NCBI RefSeq assembly: GCF_042643265.1
Contig: NZ_JBHRRZ010000037.1
Location: forward strand, 99,044-163,043
Direction: 5' to 3'
From: Virgibacillus_O sediminis
GTDB lineage: Bacteria; Bacillota; Bacilli; Bacillales; Amphibacillaceae
DNA: 64,000 nucleotides
The notes under the pieces were generated by a model. It saw only the letters and a list, made by a program, of their open reading frames with translations, made no database searches and was not told the DNA's origin. This document shows positions 24,946 to 33,679 of this stretch, piece after piece (the stretch's first letter is position 1; the number at the start of each line of letters is the position of its first letter). Position numbers and translations under genes: made by a program.

Positions 24946-25260
24946 ATGGGCAAGCGCAGGTTATTAACAGGTATCATTACAGGTGCTGCAGTCGGTGGTA
25001 TTGTGTCACTATTCGACAAGCAGACAAGGGACTACACCACGGAGAAGCTGCATACAGTCAAGGAGAACTCTTCTTACTGGATCCAGCATCCGTCCGAGGC
25101 GGTCCATAATGTCCGGACCACACTGGACAAATTCAGTGAGAGTTTCCCGGACAATGCTTCAAATGTCCTTAGCGCACTGGAATCAGCTGAAAAGCAGCTG
25201 GAAAAAGTTTCTGGAAACAGAAATGGTGAAGTGAAACAGCTCGAAGAACTCGATCAATAA
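24946..25260 (+). CDS. yfkI: YfkI-like small protein with N-terminal membrane/glycine-rich segment
   Basis: Protein of 104 residues from the ATG at 24946 (AAAGGAG upstream). The start KRRLLTGIITGAAVGGIVSLFD is a short hydrophobic, glycine-rich segment like that of YtxH-type proteins; the remainder is charged and probably helical. It has no catalytic motif. It is assigned mainly by position between yfkJ and the YihY-type membrane gene, as in B. subtilis. Function unknown. Confidence 0.7.
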   Translation: MGKRRLLTGIITGAAVGGIVSLFDKQTRDYTTEKLHTVKENSSYWIQHPSEAVHNVRTTLDKFSESFPDNASNVLSALESAEKQLEKVSGNRNGEVKQLEELDQ

Positions 25261-25281
25261 TCAGTGATGGGGAGAGTCGAC

Positions 25282-26106
25282 ATGAAGAACACAGTAAAGG
25301 TTGCCAAACAGGTGTATCATAGGATGATGGAAGAGGATGTCTTCGGCCTGGCTGCGCAACTGGCTTACTTTTTCCTTCTGTCGCTCTTCCCGTTTTTATT
25401 GTTTTTGCTTAACCTGATCGGCTATCTGCCAATCGATGTGCAGATGGTGATAGGGATGATAGGAGATTATGCACCTGATCAGATTACGGAGTTGATCAAC
25501 ACAAATATCAATGATTTGTTGAATGACTCCAATGGCGGCTTATTGTCTATTGGTCTATTAGGAACCTTATGGGCGGCTTCCAACGCGATCAATGCCCTTA
25601 CCCGCTCGTTCAACAGAGCCTATGGCGTCGATGAAAACCGCTCATTTTTTGTAGCAAGGCTTATTGCCATCGTACTGACGGTCGCCATGGTTTCCGTCAT
25701 CTGCATTGCTTTGCTGCTGCCCGTGTTTGGCAGAATGATCGGCGTATATATATTTTCGCTGTTCGGCCTGTCGGAGGGATTCCTTGCTGTTTGGGAAACA
25801 TTGCGCTATGTGGTTTCATCCGCCATCTTTTTCATCGTGTTTCTGTCCTTGTACAAATTGGCGCCGAATAAGCGCATTTATTTTAAAAATGCCATATGGG
25901 GTGCGTTATTCGCTACCATCCTGTGGCAGCTTGTTTCGCTGGGCTTCTCTGCCTATGTCAACAACATGGGAAATTATTCGGCCACATACGGAAGCCTTGG
26001 GGCAGTGATTGTTCTGATGATCTGGTTCTATATTTCCGGGATTATCATCATGGCCGGCGGTTTCCTGAATGCAGTCCTCCGTGAGCGTCGGCGTCCGGCC
26101 GGGTAG
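25282..26106 (+). CDS. yfkH: YihY/UPF0761 family membrane protein
   Basis: Integral membrane protein of 274 residues with six predicted helices. Family signatures are LAAQLAYFFLLSLFPFLLFLL near the start and the GNYSATYGSLGAVIVLMIWFY block before the last helix. The ATG at 25282 has GGGGAG 7 nt upstream. These proteins were once called ribonuclease BN in error; their role is unknown. It is the last gene of the yfkJIH run and converges with the metal ATPase gene, only 6 nt apart. Confidence 0.9.
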   Translation: MKNTVKVAKQVYHRMMEEDVFGLAAQLAYFFLLSLFPFLLFLLNLIGYLPIDVQMVIGMIGDYAPDQITELINTNINDLLNDSNGGLLSIGLLGTLWAASNAINALTRSFNRAYGVDENRSFFVARLIAIVLTVAMVSVICIALLLPVFGRMIGVYIFSLFGLSEGFLAVWETLRYVVSSAIFFIVFLSLYKLAPNKRIYFKNAIWGALFATILWQLVSLGFSAYVNNMGNYSATYGSLGAVIVLMIWFYISGIIIMAGGFLNAVLRERRRPAG

Positions 26107-26112
26107 GGGCTG

Positions 26113-28053
26113 CTATTGCAGCAGCCGAAGCCCGTTCAGTATCACCAATATGGTGCTTCCCTCGTGGCCGATGACACCGAGTGGAAGGTCGATGACTTGG
26201 AAGAAATTTGAAAAGATTAAAACCACAATTACAGCAATCGAAAAGACGATATTCTGTTTGATAATACGGTTCATCCGGTTGGAAAGGCTGGTGGCGCCGG
26301 TGATTCTTTCCAGGTCGTTCTTCATCAGCACCATATCTGAGGTTTCCAATGCCACATCTGTTCCTTCGCCCATTGCCACCCCAATATTGGCCGTGGCCAG
26401 TGCCGGAGCGTCATTGATGCCGTCGCCGACCATTGCCACGTTCTTATATTTCTCCATTAGATCCTTCACATGATCCACCTTTTCCCCGGGAAGGCAGTTT
26501 GCAATATAGCTGTCAACCCCTGCTTCATCTGCGACGGCTTTTGCCGTAATTTCGTTGTCACCGGTAAGCATGATGGTGTGGATGCCTTGTTCTTTCAGCT
26601 GCTTGATGGCTTTTTTTGCCGTGGTGCGGATCGTGTCTTTCAACGCAAAGACACCGGCAACCTGGCCATCCGCCTTAGCAAGGACAACCGTCTTCCCCTC
26701 TGATGCGAGCTGAGCTGCCACTCCATCCTGAAAGCTGTCCGCAAGCTCCTTTCCAATAAAAGACGGTCCGCCAATTTCCCACTTCTCGCCATCGATATAG
26801 GCGTATACTCCTTGGCCGCTGACAGTCGTCATATCCTTCACTTCCATCCTTGGCACCGTAGATAGGACATCGCCCCCATAAGAGGTCAGTGCCTGTGCCA
26901 ATGGGTGGGTGGACTCCTTTTCGATGGCGGCGACAATGGAAATGACCCGTGACCGGTCAAATTCCGGGCTGATATGCGCATTTGTTACGACTGGTCTGCC
27001 ATTGGTCAGTGTTCCAGTTTTGTCGAAGGCCACGGCATTAACATGGCTCAGGTTCTCAAGGTGGACACCGCCCTTGAAGAGGACACCGTTTCTCGCACTG
27101 TTGGAGATAGCGGACAATGTAGCAGGCATGATGGACGCCACAAGTGCACAAGGGGAAGCAACTACCAGAAGAATCATGGCGCGGTAAATGCTTTCCGACA
27201 AGGACCATCCAAACAGCAGTGCAGGCAGGAATATCGTCAGCACCACGGCGGCCAGTACTACTTTGACATATCTTCCTTCAAATTTCTCGATGAAAAGTTG
27301 GGAGGGGGATTTTTCTTCTTGGGCGTTCTGCACCATTTGGATGATTTTTTGAAATAAGGTATCCTCCGGTTTGGTGGTGAGGGAGATGGTAATCGATCCA
27401 TCCAGGGCTACTGTTCCTGCGTATACCTCTTCCTTGTTAGCCTTCCGGACAGGCATCGATTCACCGGTGATCGCACTTTCATCCACGGAAGTGGCGCCTT
27501 TCATGATTTTGCCGTCTGCGGGTATCCGCTCTCCGGCACGGACGAGGATGACATCGTTCACCCCTAGCTCTTCAACTGGAACAACGGACTCTTGGCCGCC
27601 CTTGAGCAAAACTGCTTCTTGGGGCTGCAGGTCCATCAGGGAGGCAATTTCTTTGTTGCTTTTATTCATGGTGTAGGTTTCCAGGGCTCCGGACAATGCA
27701 AATATGAAAATCAGGATGGCCCCCTCTGTCCAATAGCCGATGGCAGCCGAGCCGATTGCCGCAAATACCATCAACATTTCCACGTTTAGTTCTCTTGTTC
27801 GTATGGTTTCGGTGATCCCTTCCTTAGCTTTCGCGTATCCTCCAATGGTGAATGCAATCAAATGGAGGACGACCCATAGTGTCTGAGAGAGACTATCTTC
27901 CATCATCCAGGCTGTGAGGATGATCATTCCGCTTGCCAAGGCGGCAATGAGCTCCCCATGTTCTTTTATCTTTGAAAACAAGCCGACTGTCTGTTCACAA
28001 TTTTTTTGGGATTCAGGTGTTTCCGATGGTAGTGCCGCAGATTCACTGGTCAT
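26113..28053 (-). CDS. pfeT: P1B-type metal-transporting ATPase, PfeT/ZosA-like
   Basis: Heavy-metal P-type ATPase of 646 residues without an N-terminal HMA domain. The metal-site motif is SPC (ASPCALVAS), with TGES, the phosphorylation site DKTGTLTNG, TGDNE and GDGINDAPAL all intact; the end HEGSTILVILNGLRLL is typical of the PfeT/ZosA branch. In B. subtilis this protein effluxes Fe(II) under PerR and Fur control; zinc uptake was proposed earlier. A near-consensus PerR box lies in its promoter region here, supporting the assignment. Other P1B metals (Zn, Cd, Co) remain possible. Confidence 0.88.
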   Translation of the reverse strand: MTSESAALPSETPESQKNCEQTVGLFSKIKEHGELIAALASGMIILTAWMMEDSLSQTLWVVLHLIAFTIGGYAKAKEGITETIRTRELNVEMLMVFAAIGSAAIGYWTEGAILIFIFALSGALETYTMNKSNKEIASLMDLQPQEAVLLKGGQESVVPVEELGVNDVILVRAGERIPADGKIMKGATSVDESAITGESMPVRKANKEEVYAGTVALDGSITISLTTKPEDTLFQKIIQMVQNAQEEKSPSQLFIEKFEGRYVKVVLAAVVLTIFLPALLFGWSLSESIYRAMILLVVASPCALVASIMPATLSAISNSARNGVLFKGGVHLENLSHVNAVAFDKTGTLTNGRPVVTNAHISPEFDRSRVISIVAAIEKESTHPLAQALTSYGGDVLSTVPRMEVKDMTTVSGQGVYAYIDGEKWEIGGPSFIGKELADSFQDGVAAQLASEGKTVVLAKADGQVAGVFALKDTIRTTAKKAIKQLKEQGIHTIMLTGDNEITAKAVADEAGVDSYIANCLPGEKVDHVKDLMEKYKNVAMVGDGINDAPALATANIGVAMGEGTDVALETSDMVLMKNDLERITGATSLSNRMNRIIKQNIVFSIAVIVVLIFSNFFQVIDLPLGVIGHEGSTILVILNGLRLLQ

Positions 28054-28074
28054 AAACTGATAGCTCCTTTCAGT

Positions 28075-28134
28075 TTAAAATAATTATTAGTTTATATGTA
28101 TTTTAATTATAGTGGTTAACAGCTAGAAAGTGAA
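28075..28134 (-). promoter_or_regulatory. pfeT promoter with PerR box
   Basis: On the minus strand TTCACT (28129-28134) and TATAAT (28106-28111) are 17 nt apart. A 15-bp sequence, TTAAAATAATTATTA on the plus strand (28075-28089), matches the PerR consensus TTATAATNATTATAA at all but two defined positions. It lies just downstream of the start site, where repressor binding would block transcription. Confidence 0.7.
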
Positions 28135-28293
28135 CTGGAAATTTGTAAAAAATCAAATAAATTATAAGCTTGTTTTTAATAATTTCTATTAAAATCTGAA
28201 ACAGTTGAAAGCATCATTGTATTAAACGGTAAAAACTGTTATTATAATTTTTGTGAATTTTATAAAACAGATAGAAATAGGGGGAGATGGAAA

Positions 28294-29172
28294 ATGAAAC
28301 GGCTGATTTATCTTCTGCTTGCAATGGTAGTCGTGCTGGCTGCATGTGGCAGTTCAGGCGGCCAGGATGGCTCAGTAGAAGATTCAGAAGAAAATACAAC
28401 GGATGAACGATGGGCCGAGATCCAGGAAAAAGGTGAACTGGTTGTAGTGACATCCGGTACACTGTATCCTGCTTCCTACTATGAAGGGGACGAAGGAAAC
28501 CAAGATAATCTGACCGGTTATAATGTGGAACTGATCCGCGAGGTGGCGCAGAGGCTCGGTTTGGATATTTCCTTTGAAATCATGGGAGTCGACAGCATGC
28601 TGACTGCGGTGAAAAATGGCCGGGCGGATGTAGCGATCAATGATATCGAGCCAACCGATTCCCGGAAAAAGGAGTTCAATTTCAGTGACCCTTATAAGTA
28701 TTCATTTACTACCATGGTCGTGAGAGAAGAGGATAATTCCGGTATTGAATCATTGGAAGACCTGGAAGGCAAAAAAGCAGGCGGCGGAGCCACTACCGTC
28801 TACAGCCAAATTGCTGAATACTATGGGGCGGAAGTAGTCACTTACGGAAATGCACCGAATGAAGCCTATCTGCGTGATGTCCATAATGGCCGTACAGATG
28901 TGGTCATTAATGACTATTATCTGCAGAAGTTCGGAATCGCAGAGTTTCCGGAGTTGGATATTCATCTGCATCCGGAGCTCCGTTTCCGTCCAACAGAGCA
29001 GGCGATTGTGATTCCAAAGGACGCAGAGACACTGACGCAAGAGATCAATAATGCCTTGGAAGAGATGCGGGAGGATGGTACGCTGTCCGAGCTCGCTATA
29101 GAGTTCTTTGAAGAAGATGCCTCTCAGAAACCGGATGAAGAAATAAAAGAGGTAGAAGATTTGAATCTTTAA
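28294..29172 (+). CDS. Amino-acid ABC transporter substrate-binding lipoprotein (copy 1)
   Basis: Extracellular solute-binding protein, family 3, 292 residues. It has a lipoprotein signal with lipobox LAAC at residues 16-19, then an acidic linker and a type II periplasmic-binding fold with SGTLYPASYY near the start and the family block NGRADVAINDIEPTDSRKKEFNFSDPY. It precedes a close paralogue (29237-30118) and one permease gene. No ATPase gene follows. A polar amino acid or cystine is the likely ligand, from family resemblance only. GGGGGAG precedes the ATG. Confidence 0.9.
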   Translation: MKRLIYLLLAMVVVLAACGSSGGQDGSVEDSEENTTDERWAEIQEKGELVVVTSGTLYPASYYEGDEGNQDNLTGYNVELIREVAQRLGLDISFEIMGVDSMLTAVKNGRADVAINDIEPTDSRKKEFNFSDPYKYSFTTMVVREEDNSGIESLEDLEGKKAGGGATTVYSQIAEYYGAEVVTYGNAPNEAYLRDVHNGRTDVVINDYYLQKFGIAEFPELDIHLHPELRFRPTEQAIVIPKDAETLTQEINNALEEMREDGTLSELAIEFFEEDASQKPDEEIKEVEDLNL

Positions 29173-29236
29173 ATAAGGGATTAGAATACGGACAAATTTG
29201 AAAGAATGGTTCTGTATGGACCAAGGAGGGATTTAG

Positions 29237-30118
29237 ATGAAGAAGATGTTTTATCTGCCCATGCTGATTGCCCTGATCATGTTGTTGAGTGCCTGCGGAA
29301 GCTCAGGTGGACAGGATGACAACAGCGGGGACACAGATGAAGCCACTGATGATAGGTGGGAGGACATTCAAGAATCAGGTGAATTGGTTGTAGGGACTTC
29401 CGGTACATTGATTGCCGCTTCCTATTATGATGGGGCAGAGGAAAGCGAAGACCAGCTGACAGGCTATGATGTGGAAATTATGCGGGAGGTGGCTGACAGG
29501 CTTGGTCTGGAGGTGTCTTTCGAAATAATGGGGATTGACAGTATGCTTCCGGCTGTACAGAGCGGGCGGATTGATGTAGCTGCAAATGATATCGAAGCAA
29601 CTGATAAGCGGAGAGAGGAATTCAATTTCAGTGAACCGTATAAATACTCTTATGCGACGATGGCAGTAAGAGAGGAAGATAATTCCGGCATTCATTCCCT
29701 GGAAGACTTAGAAGGCAAGAAAGCCGGCGGTGGAGCTACTACTATTTACAGCCAGATTGCCGAGCATTACGGGGCAGAAGTCATCACTTACGGGAACGCT
29801 CCGAATGAAGCGTATTTGCGCGATGTCGATAATGGCAGGACAGATGTGGTCATCAACGATTATTTTCTGACGAAATTCGGTGTAGCTGGATTTCCGCAGT
29901 TTGACATCCATCTCCATCCGGACTTAAAATTCCATCCAACGGAACAGGCAGTCGTTATTCCGAAGGGCGCGGACAAGCTGACAGAAGAAATCAATGGTGC
30001 CCTCGAAGAAATGCGCGAGGATGGCACATTATCGGAGCTTGCCATTCAATTCTATGAAGAAGATGCCTCCAGTCCTCCAGAAGAGGAAATTGAAGAACTG
30101 GAAGGTCTGGATTTGTAA
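29237..30118 (+). CDS. Amino-acid ABC transporter substrate-binding lipoprotein (copy 2)
   Basis: Paralogue of the preceding gene, 293 residues, with lipobox LSAC and the same CGSSGGQD start of the mature chain. Judged by eye, roughly three quarters of positions are identical. Long stretches such as LEDLEGKKAGGGATT and IAE.YGAEV.TYGNAPNEAYLRDV are shared. Differences lie mainly in the linker and in a few pocket-side loops (TLYPASYYEG versus TLIAASYYDG), so the pair may bind different ligands for one permease. AAGGAGG precedes the ATG; the permease gene starts 12 nt after the stop. Confidence 0.9.
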   Translation: MKKMFYLPMLIALIMLLSACGSSGGQDDNSGDTDEATDDRWEDIQESGELVVGTSGTLIAASYYDGAEESEDQLTGYDVEIMREVADRLGLEVSFEIMGIDSMLPAVQSGRIDVAANDIEATDKRREEFNFSEPYKYSYATMAVREEDNSGIHSLEDLEGKKAGGGATTIYSQIAEHYGAEVITYGNAPNEAYLRDVDNGRTDVVINDYFLTKFGVAGFPQFDIHLHPDLKFHPTEQAVVIPKGADKLTEEINGALEEMREDGTLSELAIQFYEEDASSPPEEEIEELEGLDL

Positions 30119-30130
30119 GGGGAGTTATTG

Positions 30131-30814
30131 ATGAATGTAAATGGCTTCGATTTTGGCGGTTTGTTTGATGTGGAGCTGGCTTGGCGCAGCCTGCCGTTCG
30201 TACTGGAGGGCCTGCCGGTCACCTTGCTGATTGCTGTTTCTGGTATGGCAATCGGCCTGGTGCTCGGGCTTTTCCTGGCATTGGCAAGAGGGTCGCAGCG
30301 GCTGCTGCTCCGCTGGCCGTCGAGGATCTATATTTCCTTCATGCGGGGAACTCCGATGCTTGTCTTTCTGTTCATTCTCTATTTTGGTCTGCCGGTGGTC
30401 GGAATTGAATTCAACGCAATTACTGCCGCCATTTTGGGATTTAGCTTGAACAGCGCCGCCTATATCGCAGAAATCGATCGTTCTTCCCTGAACAGTATTG
30501 ATCGAGGACAATGGGAATCGGCAAAGGCATTGAACATCGGCTATTGGACGGCATTGAGGAAAATCATTCTGCCACAGGCAACCCGCATTGCCATTCCTCC
30601 GCTGACCAATGTGTTTATGGACATCGTAAAGGCCACCTCACTTGCTGCGGTCATTACGGTGCCAGAGCTGTTTCAGAAGACGCAAATTGTTGCAGGGAGG
30701 GAGTTCGATGCGATGACCATGTATCTGCTCGTGGCATTCATTTACTGGCCGGTCTGTATTGTGATTGGATTTATACAGGAGAGATTGGAAAAGAGATACA
30801 GCAAATATGTATAG
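30131..30814 (+). CDS. Amino-acid ABC transporter permease (HisM/TcyB type)
   Basis: Membrane subunit of 227 residues with about five helices. The ATPase-docking EAA loop is visible in IDRGQWESAKALNIGYWTALRKIILPQA, and the N-terminal FVLEGLPVTLLIAVSGMAIG is typical of polar amino-acid importers. ATG 30131 follows GGGGAG. The operon ends here with a terminator, so the nucleotide-binding subunit must come from elsewhere in the genome. Confidence 0.92.
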   Translation: MNVNGFDFGGLFDVELAWRSLPFVLEGLPVTLLIAVSGMAIGLVLGLFLALARGSQRLLLRWPSRIYISFMRGTPMLVFLFILYFGLPVVGIEFNAITAAILGFSLNSAAYIAEIDRSSLNSIDRGQWESAKALNIGYWTALRKIILPQATRIAIPPLTNVFMDIVKATSLAAVITVPELFQKTQIVAGREFDAMTMYLLVAFIYWPVCIVIGFIQERLEKRYSKYV

Positions 30815-30822
30815 AACTTTCA

Positions 30823-30850
30823 AGGACATCCATGAGGGATGTCCTTTTTT
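30823..30850 (+). terminator. Intrinsic terminator of the ABC importer operon
   Basis: AAGGACATCC (30822-30831) pairs with GGATGTCCTT (30837-30846), with a T-run to 30850. Confidence 0.88.
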
Positions 30851-30852
30851 AG

Positions 30853-31097
30853 GAGGTTGGGACAAAACTAAATTGCTTTACCCAAAAGATGAACAATGAA
30901 CTGAATCAGCGGAGGAAATATACGTAGACTCCAACGGGAGGAAAGGCCTAGGTGAGACCCCGAAGTGCGATAGCCCTCGGAGGCTCAGCAGCCGCCCGTG
31001 GAAAGCGAAGTGTATTTCCGCAGCGGGTATTCCCATTACACAAGATTTTTAGCTAGTTTGGCCTTTTCTATTGATTAAACAATTTTTTCCCAACTTC
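30853..31097. repeat. TGGGACAAA terminal-inverted-repeat element, copy B
   Basis: A 245-bp element starting GAGGTTGGGACAAA and ending TTTTTTCCCAACTTC, with interior blocks GCGGAGGAAATATACGTAGA, GGTGAGACCCCG, GGAGGCTCAGCAGC and GAAGTGTATTTCCGCAGCGG shared with copy A. It lies directly after the terminator of the ABC operon and fills most of the gap to the next gene. It has no coding frame. Confidence 0.85.
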
Positions 31098-31166
31098 TTT
31101 TTCAGTTTGATGGCAGTATAGCAGGGGAAAAAAGATTTTATCTTATAATAAAAAAGGATGGTCATC

Positions 31167-31886
31167 ATGACAGCAGACGCAGTCATCCTCGGGATTGCTT
31201 ATCTCACTGTCCAGCTTTTTGCCAATAAACTGATATCCTCCTCCGCCATCGGAACTTTTCAATGGATCTCGTTTTCAGGCGGGGTGGCAGTCAGTTATGT
31301 TTTTGTATATATACTTCCATCCCTCCATCGGGAGCAGGAGAACTTCCCGCAGGACTCCCTATTCACCATGGAGTCGGAATTATATGTCCTCGGACTTTTT
31401 GGCCTGCTCATTTTCTATGGCGTACATAATGCGGCAGAGCGGGCCGAACGCCTTCATAAGGAAAGGGAAGGGCGGTTCTTCTGGATCCAGATTGCTTTTT
31501 TCGGGATCTACAATATGCTTATTTCCTATATTGTATTCGCCTCTGGATTGGAAGGCATCAAAGCCATCTTCTACGGAGTAGCAGTTGGTCTCCATTTCAT
31601 GGCCGTATCGCATGATATGTGGAGGGAGGACAGTGAACGATATGAGAGGGGCGGTAGGTATGTCCTCGCTTCAGGCATCATTGCCGGATGGATTGCCGGT
31701 GTCCTTCTGCCGCTTCCTCCCTATGTTCTGGCAATCATCTATGCGTTCATTTCCGGAGCTATGATTTTTGTTGTCTTGAAAAAAGAGCTTCCGGAAGAGG
31801 AAAACACCCATTTTCCCACCTTCCTGCTTGGGTCCTTGGGACATACGGCAGTTACCCTCGCGCTAAAATTCTTCTTTGACTGGTAA
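31167..31886 (+). CDS. Polytopic membrane protein of unknown function
   Basis: About 239 residues with seven hydrophobic segments separated by short charged loops; a central loop ERAERLHKEREGRFFW is basic/acidic. The segments GGVAVSYVFVYILPSL and AVGLHFMAVSHD, with a paired His/His-Asp pattern, faintly recall ZIP-type metal carriers, but I cannot make a firm assignment. ATG 31167 has AAGGATGG upstream; the ATG at 31158 is part of that stretch. It converges with the MFS gene, whose stop is 2 nt away. Confidence 0.75.
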   Translation: MTADAVILGIAYLTVQLFANKLISSSAIGTFQWISFSGGVAVSYVFVYILPSLHREQENFPQDSLFTMESELYVLGLFGLLIFYGVHNAAERAERLHKEREGRFFWIQIAFFGIYNMLISYIVFASGLEGIKAIFYGVAVGLHFMAVSHDMWREDSERYERGGRYVLASGIIAGWIAGVLLPLPPYVLAIIYAFISGAMIFVVLKKELPEEENTHFPTFLLGSLGHTAVTLALKFFFDW

Positions 31887-31887
31887 T

Positions 31888-33048
31888 TCAATTAGCCCGT
31901 TGTGGTTTGCGGCGGAAGAAAATGGCCATGGCAACCATCAACAGGATCAGGACGATCAGATAGAAGAAGGACAGCCCTGGGAAAGTTTCCACATAGACTC
32001 CGCCCAAAAATGGGCCGCTGATGCTTCCGAGACTGAAGGCGACACCGATCATCAGGTTCCCCGCCGGGAGCAGTGTGGCAGGAAGCAAGTCGGTCATATA
32101 GGCAATCCCGAGGGAATAGAGCGATCCGACACACATGCCGGCAAGTACAAACAACACAAATAAGGCCGGGATATGGTCTTCAAGAATGGCCACCATTGTA
32201 AAAAGAACGCTCCCTAAGACGAGTACAGCCAACAGAATGGCCCTTCTGCCCAGCCGGTCACTCCATATTCCCAACGGCAATTGGGTAATCAGGCTGCCAG
32301 CAGCAAAGCACGGGATAAGCACAGATAACATATCCACTTCATGTCCGAGCCTCATTCCATATACAGGAAAGATGCCGTGGAGAGAGGACTCCAGGAAGCC
32401 ATATCCGAAACCTGGAAGCAGGGCAACCCATGCAATTTTGCCCGTCTGCTTGAACCGTGACCAGGAAGTGGTGCTGACGGCTATTCCTCTGCCCTGCTTG
32501 GGCCATTGGTTCCGCACAAACAGCATCGACGACCAGACGAGCAAACTGAACAGCGCCGATACGATGAACGGCAATGCTTCATGGATGGACAACAGGCGGG
32601 TCATCAGCGGGCCAATGGTGAATCCGAGGCCGAAGAACATGCCGTAATATGCGATGCTTTTTCCACGTGTTTCCTTTGTTGCTGTAGCAGTAATCCAAGT
32701 CTGGGTGCCAAAATGAAGCATCTGGTCCCCGACCCCTATGAGCACACGGAGCATGAACCAAAGCCATAAAGCTTCCCAGACAGGGAACATTGCCAACGAA
32801 ATAAACACAAGTGCACCACCGACTAATATGACCGGTTTAAATCCGAATTTCTGCATCGGCTTTTCCATAAATGGAGAAGCTAACAGAACTCCAATATAAA
32901 GACCGGTAGCATGAAGGCCATTGACGGATGAAGGCACGCCGTTTTGCTCCAAAATGATGGCAAGGAGCGGCAGCAGCATCCCCTGGGAGAAGCCGGAAAT
33001 AGTAACAAGTGCAATCAGTATCCAAAAACGTGTTTCCTTATTGACCAT
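31888..33048 (-). CDS. MFS transporter
   Basis: Major facilitator superfamily protein of 386 residues with 12 predicted helices. The loop 2-3 motif is seen in ASPFMEKPMQKFGFKPVIL, and the second-half equivalent in LPLGIWSDRLGRRAILLAVLVLG. It resembles small drug or sugar efflux members; the substrate is not predictable. AAAGGTTGG precedes the ATG at 33048. It is divergent from the OsmC gene with 168 nt between them, and no regulator gene is adjacent. Confidence 0.88.
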   Translation of the reverse strand: MVNKETRFWILIALVTISGFSQGMLLPLLAIILEQNGVPSSVNGLHATGLYIGVLLASPFMEKPMQKFGFKPVILVGGALVFISLAMFPVWEALWLWFMLRVLIGVGDQMLHFGTQTWITATATKETRGKSIAYYGMFFGLGFTIGPLMTRLLSIHEALPFIVSALFSLLVWSSMLFVRNQWPKQGRGIAVSTTSWSRFKQTGKIAWVALLPGFGYGFLESSLHGIFPVYGMRLGHEVDMLSVLIPCFAAGSLITQLPLGIWSDRLGRRAILLAVLVLGSVLFTMVAILEDHIPALFVLFVLAGMCVGSLYSLGIAYMTDLLPATLLPAGNLMIGVAFSLGSISGPFLGGVYVETFPGLSFFYLIVLILLMVAMAIFFRRKPQRAN

Positions 33049-33216
33049 GGCAATCCAACCTTTTCACCGCACATTTTTCTATCTTCAATCTAATCGGTTT
33101 TCCCTGGAAGGTCAATATTCTGACGGTTAAGAACATATTTGTGTCCAGAAGGTTAGAAACAGCTGTAAAAGGAAATAGTTAAGTAGTCATGTTTTATTTA
33201 TAACGGAGGGATAAGG

Positions 33217-33609
33217 GTGGAATTTCATCTAAAAGAATGCGGGATACAGACCGAGCTGCAGTTCAGTGAACTATGTGTCTCTGGCAATGAGGAATATGGA
33301 TTCCGGCCGTTTCAGCTGATGGTCGCTTCCATTGCCGGATGCAGTGGGTCTGTATTGCGCAAAATATTGGAAAAGCAGCGTACAGATGTGGAAGATATTC
33401 AAATAGTCGCAGATACCAATAGAAATCCTGCTGAGGGAAACAGAATCGAGGAAATATCCCTCGTTTTCACGGTAAAGGGAAGGGATTTGGACCCGGCAAA
33501 AATGCAGAAGAACCTGGAAACAGCCAGGAAAAACTGTTCGATGATCCGTTCTGTAGAGGACAGCATCCGAATTGTGGAGAGCATTGAAATCGAAGAACTT
33601 GGAGGATAA
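33217..33609 (+). CDS. OsmC family protein
   Basis: OsmC/Ohr-fold protein of 130 residues from a GTG start (GGAGGG upstream). The family helix motif with its cysteine is IAGCSGSVLRKIL near residue 43, and the second conserved cysteine lies in ARKNCSMIRSV near residue 108. Both Cys are kept, as in peroxide-reducing members. OsmC-like proteins of this short type (YhfA/YmaD group) are poorly defined; thiol-dependent peroxidase activity is the usual expectation. It is followed after 70 nt by yfkD. Confidence 0.88.
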   Translation: MEFHLKECGIQTELQFSELCVSGNEEYGFRPFQLMVASIAGCSGSVLRKILEKQRTDVEDIQIVADTNRNPAEGNRIEEISLVFTVKGRDLDPAKMQKNLETARKNCSMIRSVEDSIRIVESIEIEELGG

Positions 33610-33679
33610 AACACCGGCGCGGGCGTATAAAATTCATGTGTGCGCAAAAAACTATGGAAAAATGAAGGGAATGGCATAC

